Assembly: GCA_003354055.1 (NCBI GenBank)
Contig: PIVQ01000332.1
Coordinates: 1-7,612, forward strand
Direction of reading: 5' to 3'
Length of the DNA stretch: 7,612 nucleotides
DNA from: Desulfobacteraceae bacterium
GTDB taxonomy: Bacteria > Desulfobacterota > Desulfobacteria > Desulfobacterales > Desulfobacteraceae
Position 1 is the first letter of the stretch; each line of letters begins with the position of its first letter. The position numbers and the translations under genes were made by a program. Positions 1-6,793 of the stretch are shown here, one piece after another. Below the pieces are notes generated by a model. The model did no database searches. It was not told where the DNA came from and saw nothing but the letters and a program-made list of their open reading frames with translations.

Positions 1-568
1 CCATGATGGCATCCATGAGTTCCAGGGTCTCCGTGAAAAAATCCTTGTGGTCTATCTGCCGGGGGATGGCAAGCCAGAACCTCAGGTAGTGGCTGAGAAT
101 CCGTTCCAGGATTCGGGCAAGGTTTGCGTTTTTGGTAAGGCTGAAGATAAAGTGGTGAAGATAAAAGTCAAAATCGACAATATCCTGGTTGCTGGATTCG
201 GCATTAAAGGAGAGGATCTGCTGCTTGAGATCTGACAGTTTTTTTGTGTCAGCCGGCGTGATGCGTTCCATGGCCCAGATATTGGCCTGGACTTCCATGA
301 CCATGCGGATTTCCGTGATTTCTCTGATCCGTTCAAGGCTCAGGGGGGTAACAATAAAATGGGAGCCCTGGCGCATGATCCATTCCTCAGCCTGCAGGGA
401 GATCAGCACCTCTTTGATGGGGGTCCGGCTCACCTCAAATTCCTTGGCCAGATCGCTTAAGTTCAATACGCTTTCAGGTGCCAGTTCCAGGTGAATGATT
501 TTTTTGCGCAGGGCGGAATATATCCGGTCCGGGTCCATTTGGTTTTTCTTTAAAGGCTCTTTTTTCAA
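1..568 (-). CDS. GntR-family transcriptional regulator, FCD subfamily (3' end cut by window edge)
   Basis: This is a cytoplasmic one-component regulator: an N-terminal winged helix-turn-helix binds DNA and a C-terminal all-helical FCD domain binds an effector, typically a carboxylic acid. The visible 189 residues run off the window at base 1. FCD proteins are usually about 220-240 residues, so roughly 35-50 are missing. The HTH covers residues ~12-75, with DLAKEFEVSRTPIKEVL as the recognition region. The FCD domain starts near 83 and has the Asp-x3-His pair (D134, H138) in DFYLHHFIFSLTKN, which aligns with the family's usual D-x-x-FH...N block. Two starts are possible. TTG at 568 has AGGA seven bases upstream, whereas ATG at 538 (residue 11) lacks a clear ribosome site, so I prefer TTG. 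It lies 51 bases downstream of the co-directional hybrid kinase with no terminator between them, so co-transcription is likely. Its effector and targets cannot be read from the sequence. Confidence 0.88.
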   Translation of the reverse strand, partial: MKKEPLKKNQMDPDRIYSALRKKIIHLELAPESVLNLSDLAKEFEVSRTPIKEVLISLQAEEWIMRQGSHFIVTPLSLERIREITEIRMVMEVQANIWAMERITPADTKKLSDLKQQILSFNAESSNQDIVDFDFYLHHFIFSLTKNANLARILERILSHYLRFWLAIPRQIDHKDFFTETLELMDAIM

Positions 569-619
569 AGGGGTGTCCTATAGCTGGTTAATCTTGTAAT
601 ATAGGTATTCAGGGTAAAT

Positions 620-2443
620 TTATTTTTTAGAATTGTCAATACGGGTTTTGACGGTAATAGCGAACTCTTCAATGGCGTAGGGTTTTTTCAAAAAGCTTAC
701 ATTGCCAAGATCAAGGGCGGATTCCACCTGGCTGGTTTCCGAGTATCCGCTGAACACAATGGCGGGCAGGTGTGGATAAATGGCCCGGATTCGTTTGAGG
801 GTTTCATACCCGTCGATGCCCGGATCCATTATGATGTCAACGATTAAAAGATCCGGCTCATTGGTTTGGCACCATGCAAGAGCTGCTTCTCCGCTGGCTC
901 TGCAATGTGGGGTATAGCCCAGGCTCGTGAGCAGTTTGTTTCCTACATCCCGCTGTCCTGCCACATCATCAACAAAAAGGATGGTTTGGCCGCTGCCCCC
1001 GGCCTGTTCCGGATCAAGGGAGAGCGGGGCTGATTCCGGTAACATGTCGGTAACAGGGAAATACAGGGTAAATACACTGCCCCGGTTTGAGGTGTTGATG
1101 TTGATAAATCCCCGGTGGTCCTTTACCGCACCGTACACAATGGCCATACCCAGACCGGTGCCGCTACGGCCCATGGTTTTCTTTGTGAAGAAGGGTTCGA
1201 ATATTCGTTCCAGGTCGTTGTCACAGATACCGGATCCCTGGTCTGATACTTCGACCGTTGAATAGTGACCATGGGGAATATACTCATATCCTTTGAATCC
1301 GTTTGCAAGATTGATGTCCCGGGTGGTGATTGTAAGTTTTCCGCCTTCGGACATGGCTTCAGCGGCATTGGAGACCAGGTTCATGACGGTATTGGACAGG
1401 TGGACACCGGAGCCGGCAATGGGGTTAAGTGTTGTATCCAAAAGTGTGGTCAAAGTGACGTCCGGGTGAAATTGGGCCAGTTTTTCATATTCAGGGCTTT
1501 CCATATAAGACTGGATGATCTGGTTGAGGTCAGTGCTTTTCTTGACGTTCACCCCCCGTCCGGACAAGGTGAGCAGGTCCCTGACAATGGCTGCAGCCTT
1601 GTCGCCTGACGCTTTGATGGTGGCCAGTGGTTCATGAAGGTCTGAGTCCTCAGGCAGGGTGGCCAGCAAAAGTTCGGGGTAGGTGGTTACTCCGGTAAGG
1701 ATATTGTTGAGATCGTGCGCCACGCCACCGGCCAGTAGCCCCATAGCTTCAAATTTTTCCGCCTTGAGTAACTTGGATTCCATCTCTTTGCGGTCTGCAA
1801 GGGCCTGGGTGAGTTTTTGGTTTGAGGCTTTCAGGGCCAGGGTCTTTCCCTGGATAATATTGACCGTGGCCTGGAGGCTGTTTTGCAGAATGCCTGGCAG
1901 AAGTACCATGATGCCGCCGATGACCAGAAACAGAGTGGCAGCCATTAGCCAGGCCTCCATACGGACGGAGTTGGCCATAACCGCCATGTCAATGGCAATC
2001 CATCCCCGGCTCATCCCAAAACCCACGGCCAGGATGGCTGTAATGCTCAAAAAAAGGGACACAAGACCCGGCCGGATCCCCATGAAGGTGGTGGTCAATA
2101 CGATAAAGGTGATCAAAAGATGAAGACCTGCGCCGCTGAGTCCTATATCTGAGAGAATCCATACCGAAAGTCCGAACAAAGCCATGAGGATGATCCATAC
2201 CTTTTTGGCATAGGTAATCCGATTCCTTAGGAAAAAACAAAAGGATACCGGCATATAGGCGGCAAGGTAAACAAACCCAATGTGCCATCGGCCCTGGGCC
2301 CATACCTCATATCCCCCCATGAGAACGGCGAAAAAACCTAAGACCAGGAAAATTCCGATGACCCCGTCAAGCAGGTATTCCCTGATGGACCCGATATCTT
2401 TGCCCCTGGGCAGGTTTCGTATGTGTTTAAAAGCCTCAAACAT
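620..2443 (-). CDS. Membrane hybrid histidine kinase (6 TM - HisKA - HATPase - receiver)
   Basis: A 607-residue inner-membrane hybrid sensor kinase. Six hydrophobic segments lie at about 27-49, 55-72, 82-100, 105-120, 125-143 and 165-187, with almost no periplasmic loop. Sensing is therefore probably within or near the membrane. A likely coiled coil (196-230) leads to the HisKA block with phospho-acceptor H243 (VAHDLNNIL). The ATP-binding domain has an N-box (N355, N359), G1 at 401-406 (DQGSGI), an F-box at 415-422 (FEPFFTKK) and G2 at 428-435. A C-terminal receiver (~486-603) carries acidic pair D492/D493, phospho-acceptor D536, S565 and K587. All catalytic residues are present, so it should autophosphorylate and pass phosphate to its own receiver. 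The receiver has the variant DIIMDPGIDG, one residue longer than the usual DxxMPxxDG. The ATG at 2443 is the first possible start because an in-frame TAA lies four codons upstream. The ribosome site is weak. I do not recognise the membrane domain as a named sensor family. Confidence 0.93.
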   Translation of the reverse strand: MFEAFKHIRNLPRGKDIGSIREYLLDGVIGIFLVLGFFAVLMGGYEVWAQGRWHIGFVYLAAYMPVSFCFFLRNRITYAKKVWIILMALFGLSVWILSDIGLSGAGLHLLITFIVLTTTFMGIRPGLVSLFLSITAILAVGFGMSRGWIAIDMAVMANSVRMEAWLMAATLFLVIGGIMVLLPGILQNSLQATVNIIQGKTLALKASNQKLTQALADRKEMESKLLKAEKFEAMGLLAGGVAHDLNNILTGVTTYPELLLATLPEDSDLHEPLATIKASGDKAAAIVRDLLTLSGRGVNVKKSTDLNQIIQSYMESPEYEKLAQFHPDVTLTTLLDTTLNPIAGSGVHLSNTVMNLVSNAAEAMSEGGKLTITTRDINLANGFKGYEYIPHGHYSTVEVSDQGSGICDNDLERIFEPFFTKKTMGRSGTGLGMAIVYGAVKDHRGFININTSNRGSVFTLYFPVTDMLPESAPLSLDPEQAGGSGQTILFVDDVAGQRDVGNKLLTSLGYTPHCRASGEAALAWCQTNEPDLLIVDIIMDPGIDGYETLKRIRAIYPHLPAIVFSGYSETSQVESALDLGNVSFLKKPYAIEEFAITVKTRIDNSKK

Positions 2444-2467
2444 AAGTTGCGCTTACGAAAATTTTGG

Positions 2468-2495
2468 ATTATAGCGATTCCCAGAACTGTGTTCC
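2468..2495 (-). promoter_or_regulatory. Candidate leftward promoter for the membrane hybrid kinase
   Basis: On the minus strand a perfect TATAAT occupies 2473-2468. A GGAACA hexamer lies at 2495-2490, 16 bases upstream, and matches only three of six bases of a TTGACA -35 box. Transcription would start near 2461, giving a leader of about 18 bases before the ATG at 2443. The -35 part is weak, and the strand, position and -10 match are the only support. The GGAACA also forms half of a short inverted repeat, GAAC-ACA-GTTC. Confidence 0.4.
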
Positions 2496-2580
2496 TAAAA
2501 ATAAATCCCATGGAGGAAATCGCCTGAAAACAAATATTTTAGGATGCAGGGGTTATATATTATTTCCCATGGCAAAGCAA

Positions 2581-2615
2581 AAGGTTTGTGGAAACGCTTG
2601 AACCTTCGGCAGGTT
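2581..2615 (+). other. Overlapping inverted repeats in the divergent intergenic region
   Basis: AAGGTT (2581-2586) can pair with AACCTT (2601-2606). Alternatively AACCT (2601-2605) can pair with AGGTT (2611-2615) over a five-base loop. The middle segment is shared, so only one stem can form at a time. The T7 run at 2628-2634 is 12 bases beyond the second stem, which is too far for a classic terminator. Apart from these stems, the two promoter candidates and the palindrome at 2648-2663, I see no gene in 2444-2736. Confidence 0.25.
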
Positions 2616-2647
2616 TGGGTGCTGACGTTTTTTTGGGAATATTTTAT

Positions 2648-2663
2648 TGTCACAATTGTTACA
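2648..2663. promoter_or_regulatory. CRP/FNR-like palindromic operator candidate
   Basis: TGTCACAATTGTTACA is a 16-base inverted repeat in which every base is symmetric except the pair at positions 4 and 13. It fits the CRP/FNR superfamily layout TGTnA-N6-TnACA, with four of five bases per half matching TGTGA/TCACA. Its centre (about 2655.5) lies about 60 bases before the transcription start predicted from the TATAAT at 2704-2709. That is the usual spacing for a class I activator, and it would fit a promoter with a poor -35 box. The regulator itself is not in the window. It could instead be a site for another dimeric regulator, including the GntR protein. Confidence 0.4.
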
Positions 2664-2679
2664 GCGTAGTAGTATATGG

Positions 2680-2709
2680 GGAACATCTGCCGGAAAATTC
2701 GTTTATAAT
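2680..2709 (+). promoter_or_regulatory. Candidate rightward promoter for the three-gene operon
   Basis: A perfect TATAAT lies at 2704-2709. The region 18 bases upstream holds GGAACA (2680-2685), which matches TTGACA at only three of six positions. Transcription would begin near 2716 and leave a leader of about 21 bases containing the ribosome site. The weak -35 box together with the palindrome centred near -60 suggests an activator-dependent promoter, which is inference. Confidence 0.42.
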
Positions 2710-2723
2710 CAGACTATCATGAT

Positions 2724-2728
2724 GGAGG
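2724..2728 (+). promoter_or_regulatory. Ribosome binding site that fixes the start of the SBP-sensor kinase
   Basis: GGAGG lies eight bases before the ATG at 2737. The longer reading frame beginning with TTG at 2647 has no such site, overlaps the palindrome and predicted promoter, and would put 30 extra residues in front of an otherwise normal signal peptide. The ATG at 2737 is therefore preferred. Confidence 0.8.
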
Positions 2729-2736
2729 GAAGGGGC

Positions 2737-5154
2737 ATGTCTGTCAACCGTCAATGGGTGGTATTTATATGGGTGCTTTGCCTCATTGCGACCAGGCCTT
2801 GTCTCAGTGCCGTTCCCCTTACCATCAAAGGCGATCACAAATATCCGCCCTACGAATATCTGGATAGCGATAACCGGCCGGCCGGGTTTAATGTGGACAT
2901 TACCCGTGCCGTTGCAGGGGAAATGGGAATGGATATCCGGATTTCACTGGACTCCTGGACCCAGGTCAGGTCGGAACTTGAATCAGGTACGATCGATGTG
3001 TTAATGGGGATGTTCAATACCCGTGAGCGGGATAAACTGGTGGATTTTTCCATTCCCCATTTTATTGCATCCTATGCGGTTTTTGTCCGGAAAGGGTCTG
3101 ATATTCACTCACTTTCAGATGCCGTGGGGAAAACCATTATTGTGCAGAACGGAGACCTGGGACACGATTATGTTGTGGAAAATAAGATTACTCAGACCCT
3201 GATTGTAAAAACCAATGTGGACGCTGTCTTTGAGTCGTTGGCGGCCGTTCAGGGGGATTGCGCCGTGGTGTCACGGCTTCAGGGGCTGATACTGATTAAA
3301 GAAAAAGGGTTTGATAATCTTGTGGCTGTCGGCGCCCCAATTATTCAACGTAAGTATTGCCTGGCAGTAAAGGAAGGGAACTCAAACCTTCTGGCCAAGC
3401 TGAATGAAGGCCTGAGCATTATCAAAACTTCGGGGGAATATGACAGGATTTATGAACATTGGTTCGGGGTATATGAAACAGACCATGATGTGGTCGGACG
3501 AATTATCCGGTCTATCGCCCTGACTGCCGGGCCGCTTCTGGTCCTGACCATAGTGGTTTTTATCTGGTCCTGGACCTTGAAGAACCAGGTGGCCAGAAAA
3601 ACAAGGGAATTGACGGATTCCAATATTGCCCTGGAAACCCACCGGAATAACCTTGAAAATCTGGTGGCGGACCGTACGCAAGCCCTGGAAAAAGAGAAGT
3701 CAAAGGCTGAAAGTGCAAACAGGGCCAAAAGCGAATTCATCGCCAACATGAGCCATGAAATTCGGACTCCTATGAACGCGATTTTAGGATTTACTGAGAT
3801 TCTCACCCACCAGCTGGTTGACGATAAACTAAGATCCTATGCCCACACCATCCATCGCAGCGGTTCCACATTACTGGGGCTGATCAATGACATTCTGGAT
3901 CTTTCCAAGATAGAGGCAGGCGAACTGAGACTGGTACATGGTCCCACCCGTCCGTCAGAGCTCCTGTATGAAATGGAAGCCGTATTCGGGCGTACTGTAT
4001 CCGAAAAGGGTCTGGCCTTAAAAATTCAGGTGGAAGAAGATGTGCCGGCCCTGTTGCTGGACGAAATCAGGATTCGCCAGATTTTAACCAACCTTGTGGG
4101 CAATGCGGTTAAATTTACCCGGGAAGGCCATATCAGCTTGAGGCTTGACACTGCAAGGGCTCAGGGGATGGACCGGAGTACACTTGACCTGATAATTACG
4201 GTGGCTGATACGGGTATCGGGATTCCCCGGGATCAGCAGGCCGATATGTTTTTATCATTTAAGCAGCAAAAAGGGCAGAAAACATCAGAATTCGGAGGGA
4301 CAGGCCTTGGCCTTGCCATTACCAGGAAACTGGTCTTCATGATGAACGGCAGCATTACTCTGGAGAGTCAGGAGGGCAAGGGGAGTGTGTTTAAGGTCCA
4401 AATCCCCGAGGTGGAAATTGCATCTGCGGATTCCATAGATGAAACTGATCTGGTAGGCTCCGAGCTGTCCCATATCCAATTTGAAAAACAGACGATTCTG
4501 GTGGTGGATGATATTGATTTTAATCGGGATCTGATTTTGGCCCATCTTGCACCCTTTGGCTTTGAGCTTTTAGAGGCAGAAAACGGGGAACAGGCATTGG
4601 CCGTGATCAAAGACCGGTTACCTGACCTCATTCTTTTGGACATGAAAATGCCGGTGATGGACGGGTATGAGGTCATGGAAATTCTGGACCGGGATCCCAA
4701 GTTAACATCCGCCGTGATTGCAGTCACCGCCTCTGCCCTGGCCCGTGATGAGAAGGAAATTTCCCGGCTCTGTGACGGGTATCTGAGAAAACCCATCAGC
4801 CGGTCCGATTTGATTGAAGGGATTCTTCCCTTTATTCCCCATACCCTGGGATCTGAAAAAATTGTAGCGTCACCTGTACCCAAGGAAGAAATCCTTTCTA
4901 TTTCGAGTGAAACCGTCCGGTTTCTGGACCGGGAAATGACAGTTATTCCGGATTTGTTGGAGCGGATGAATCTTGGGGATATTGAGGCGTTCTGCCTCAG
5001 ACTCCAGGATCATGGAAACCGAAATGGGTCGGGAGCCTTGATTGAATGGGGGGAGAGAATCCATAAGGCCGCCCAGGAATTTGACAGCAGAAAAATCACC
5101 CAGGTTGTAGATGATTTCCAGCACCGGGTGAATAGTGCGGAGAAGAGGAGCTAA
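2737..5154 (+). CDS. Hybrid histidine kinase with periplasmic family-3 solute-binding sensor domain
   Basis: An 805-residue membrane hybrid kinase. From ATG 2737 it has a signal peptide or first membrane helix (~1-25), then a periplasmic SBP_bac_3 fold (~27-245). Recognisable SBP blocks are KYPPYEY, GFNVDI and NTRERDKLVDFSIPH; R96 aligns with the ligand-carboxylate arginine of amino-acid-binding members. A single membrane helix lies at ~258-280 and a coiled coil at ~283-330. HisKA carries H340 (NMSHEIRTPMNAI). The ATPase has N456, G1 491-496 and G2 520-528. A receiver (~585-700) has D591/D592, phospho-acceptor D635, T664 and K685. The last 100 residues are a helical tail resembling a degenerate phosphotransfer domain, with no clear HxLKG motif. 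It probably binds an amino acid or other small acid in the periplasm and controls kinase activity. It is the first gene of the rightward operon, and its last codons contain the ribosome site of the next gene. The ligand is not determinable from the sequence. Confidence 0.95.
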   Translation: MSVNRQWVVFIWVLCLIATRPCLSAVPLTIKGDHKYPPYEYLDSDNRPAGFNVDITRAVAGEMGMDIRISLDSWTQVRSELESGTIDVLMGMFNTRERDKLVDFSIPHFIASYAVFVRKGSDIHSLSDAVGKTIIVQNGDLGHDYVVENKITQTLIVKTNVDAVFESLAAVQGDCAVVSRLQGLILIKEKGFDNLVAVGAPIIQRKYCLAVKEGNSNLLAKLNEGLSIIKTSGEYDRIYEHWFGVYETDHDVVGRIIRSIALTAGPLLVLTIVVFIWSWTLKNQVARKTRELTDSNIALETHRNNLENLVADRTQALEKEKSKAESANRAKSEFIANMSHEIRTPMNAILGFTEILTHQLVDDKLRSYAHTIHRSGSTLLGLINDILDLSKIEAGELRLVHGPTRPSELLYEMEAVFGRTVSEKGLALKIQVEEDVPALLLDEIRIRQILTNLVGNAVKFTREGHISLRLDTARAQGMDRSTLDLIITVADTGIGIPRDQQADMFLSFKQQKGQKTSEFGGTGLGLAITRKLVFMMNGSITLESQEGKGSVFKVQIPEVEIASADSIDETDLVGSELSHIQFEKQTILVVDDIDFNRDLILAHLAPFGFELLEAENGEQALAVIKDRLPDLILLDMKMPVMDGYEVMEILDRDPKLTSAVIAVTASALARDEKEISRLCDGYLRKPISRSDLIEGILPFIPHTLGSEKIVASPVPKEEILSISSETVRFLDREMTVIPDLLERMNLGDIEAFCLRLQDHGNRNGSGALIEWGERIHKAAQEFDSRKITQVVDDFQHRVNSAEKRS
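5145..5150 (+). promoter_or_regulatory. Ribosome binding site inside the end of the SBP-sensor kinase gene
   Basis: GAGGAG lies four bases before the ATG at 5155, within the final codons of the upstream gene, whose TAA (5152-5154) directly touches that ATG. This arrangement favours translational coupling and roughly matched amounts of the two kinases. Confidence 0.7.
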
Positions 5155-6789
5155 ATGGACCCATTGAACCCAGTTGCCGGACAGATTCTAATTGTGGACG
5201 ACACCCCCGGAAACATCAAAATAATTGCATCCATGCTCAAGGAAGGCGGATACGGTATTTCCTTTGCCAATTCAGGACGCAAGGCTTTGGATATCATCAG
5301 GCTGACGCCTCCGGATCTGGTGCTGCTTGATATTGTGATGCCGGATATGGATGGGTTTGAAACCTGCCAAAAGATCAAGGCTGATCCTGAAACCGCAACC
5401 CTCCCGGTGGTTTTTCTATCCAACATCACAGATACTGATAAGGTGGTCAAGGGGTTAAAACTCGGGGCTGTGGATTATTTGAATAAACCGGTACAAAAGG
5501 ATATCCTTCTGGCCAGGGTCAATACCCATCTGACCATCAGAACGTTTCAAAAAGAACTGGAAACCAAGGTCAGTGATCGCACAGAGGCCTTAAGCCGGGC
5601 ACTGCAACAGATTGACGATATCCTTGTGTCTATGCCGTCGGTGGTGATCAGTCTGGATCGGGAAGGAACGGTCAGGCATTGGAATCCAAAGGCCGAAGAA
5701 CGGACCGGTATTCCCCATACTCGGGCCGTGGGACGTCCCCTTGATACCCTGTTTCACCATTCCGCTATCACACCTGCGCGGATCAGGACAGTGCTTGATA
5801 CGGGCAGTACCTTCAGGGAAAGCCGTGTTTCCGACGGGGGTGTCAGCGGAGTTTCTGATGGCCATTCCTCTGATATCAGGTACGAGGATATCATCATCTA
5901 TGCCCTGACAGGCGGGGATGGGGTAGTCATTTATATGGACGATGTGACCGAACAGGTCAGACTTGAAGAGATGATGATCCAGTCGGAAAAGATGATGGCT
6001 TTAGGCGGTCTGGCCGCAGGTATTGCACATGAAATCAACAATCCCCTGGCTGGAATGACCCAGACCGCAGAATTATTGAACAGTATTTTATCGGAAGATC
6101 TTTCACCGGGCAGTATGGATACGGGGAATGGAGACTGGGATATTGGGCAGATCCATGCCTTTATGGCGGCCAAAAAAATTCCCAAGCTTTTGTCCAATAT
6201 CAAGCTGTCGGGCCAGAAGGCTGCCCGGATAGTAAACAATATGCTTTCCTTTGCCAGGGAATCAAATATCCGTAAGGTCAAATGTCGAATCGCTCATCTT
6301 TTGGATGAAACCCTTGACCTGGCCTGGAGTACCCATCACCCTGTAAAAGCGTATAATTCTACAAGTATCCGGTTTGTCAGAAAGTACAATGAAGACCTGC
6401 CGAAAATTCCCTGTGACCCCACAACCCTCCAGCAGGTATTTCTAAATATTATCCAGAACAGCATCTATGCCCTGAATGATTTCAAAGACAGGGCTCCCCC
6501 TGAGTTTCTGCCGGTGATGAGCATTTCTGCAGCCATCACCAACAGGGGGGATGAGATTGAAATTACCATAGGAGATAATGGGCCGGGAGTGGATAAAACC
6601 CTGCAGAAAAAGATATTCGATCCCTTTTTCACCACCAAACCGCCAGGTGTCGGAACAGGGCTTGGACTGAGCATCTCTTATTTTATAATTACCCAGACCC
6701 ACAACGGGTCTTTGCGTATTAATTCCCTGCCCGGGAAGGGGGCATGTTTTATAATAAGATTACCGGTCTTCCTGCCTGAGGATGTCTGA
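5155..6789 (+). CDS. Soluble receiver-PAS-histidine kinase
   Basis: A 544-residue cytoplasmic kinase with no membrane segment. The N-terminal receiver (~10-128) has D15/D16, phospho-acceptor D59, S89 and K111. A coiled coil (~130-155) leads to a PAS domain (~152-265, with GTVRHWNPKAEERTG), which has a Gly/Ser-rich stretch where VSDG occurs twice (225-236). HisKA has H292 (GIAHEINNPLAG) and, between its two helices, an insertion of about 30-40 residues (~311-348). The ATPase has N431 and N435, G1 at 474-479 (DNGPGV), an F-box at 487-495 and G2 at 498-507. All phosphotransfer residues are intact. Because the receiver precedes the kinase, an incoming phosphoryl group could tune its kinase activity. 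The obvious donor is the SBP-sensor kinase whose stop codon touches this start, but that partnership is inferred from gene order only. It needs a further response regulator downstream, and none is seen here. Confidence 0.95.
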   Translation: MDPLNPVAGQILIVDDTPGNIKIIASMLKEGGYGISFANSGRKALDIIRLTPPDLVLLDIVMPDMDGFETCQKIKADPETATLPVVFLSNITDTDKVVKGLKLGAVDYLNKPVQKDILLARVNTHLTIRTFQKELETKVSDRTEALSRALQQIDDILVSMPSVVISLDREGTVRHWNPKAEERTGIPHTRAVGRPLDTLFHHSAITPARIRTVLDTGSTFRESRVSDGGVSGVSDGHSSDIRYEDIIIYALTGGDGVVIYMDDVTEQVRLEEMMIQSEKMMALGGLAAGIAHEINNPLAGMTQTAELLNSILSEDLSPGSMDTGNGDWDIGQIHAFMAAKKIPKLLSNIKLSGQKAARIVNNMLSFARESNIRKVKCRIAHLLDETLDLAWSTHHPVKAYNSTSIRFVRKYNEDLPKIPCDPTTLQQVFLNIIQNSIYALNDFKDRAPPEFLPVMSISAAITNRGDEIEITIGDNGPGVDKTLQKKIFDPFFTTKPPGVGTGLGLSISYFIITQTHNGSLRINSLPGKGACFIIRLPVFLPEDV

Positions 6790-6793
6790 ACAG

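Noticed and set aside
569..619. Possible terminator between the membrane kinase and the GntR gene
   Set aside because: No stem followed by a T-run is visible on the minus strand in these 51 bases, so read-through is more likely.
1683..2123. 146-codon plus-strand frame opposite the membrane hybrid kinase
   Set aside because: Antisense shadow of a gene with intact kinase motifs; no ribosome site and low-complexity, Arg/Ser/Met-rich composition.
2506..2572. TCCCATGG occurring twice, 59 bases apart
   Set aside because: The CCATGG core is a short palindrome, and the flanks differ. Chance is a sufficient explanation.
2544..2669. A 41-codon plus-strand frame in the intergenic region, with basic residues followed by a hydrophobic end
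   Set aside because: It has no ribosome site at proper spacing and runs through the candidate operator. It would need a promoter further upstream that I cannot see.
2495..2686. A 63-codon minus-strand frame across the divergent region
   Set aside because: No ribosome site, no recognisable domain, composition follows the AT-rich intergenic DNA, and it covers the predicted promoter and palindrome.
4368..4883. 171-codon minus-strand frame opposite the SBP-sensor kinase
   Set aside because: It lies fully inside a well-supported kinase/receiver coding region and has no recognisable domain. It is a shadow frame.
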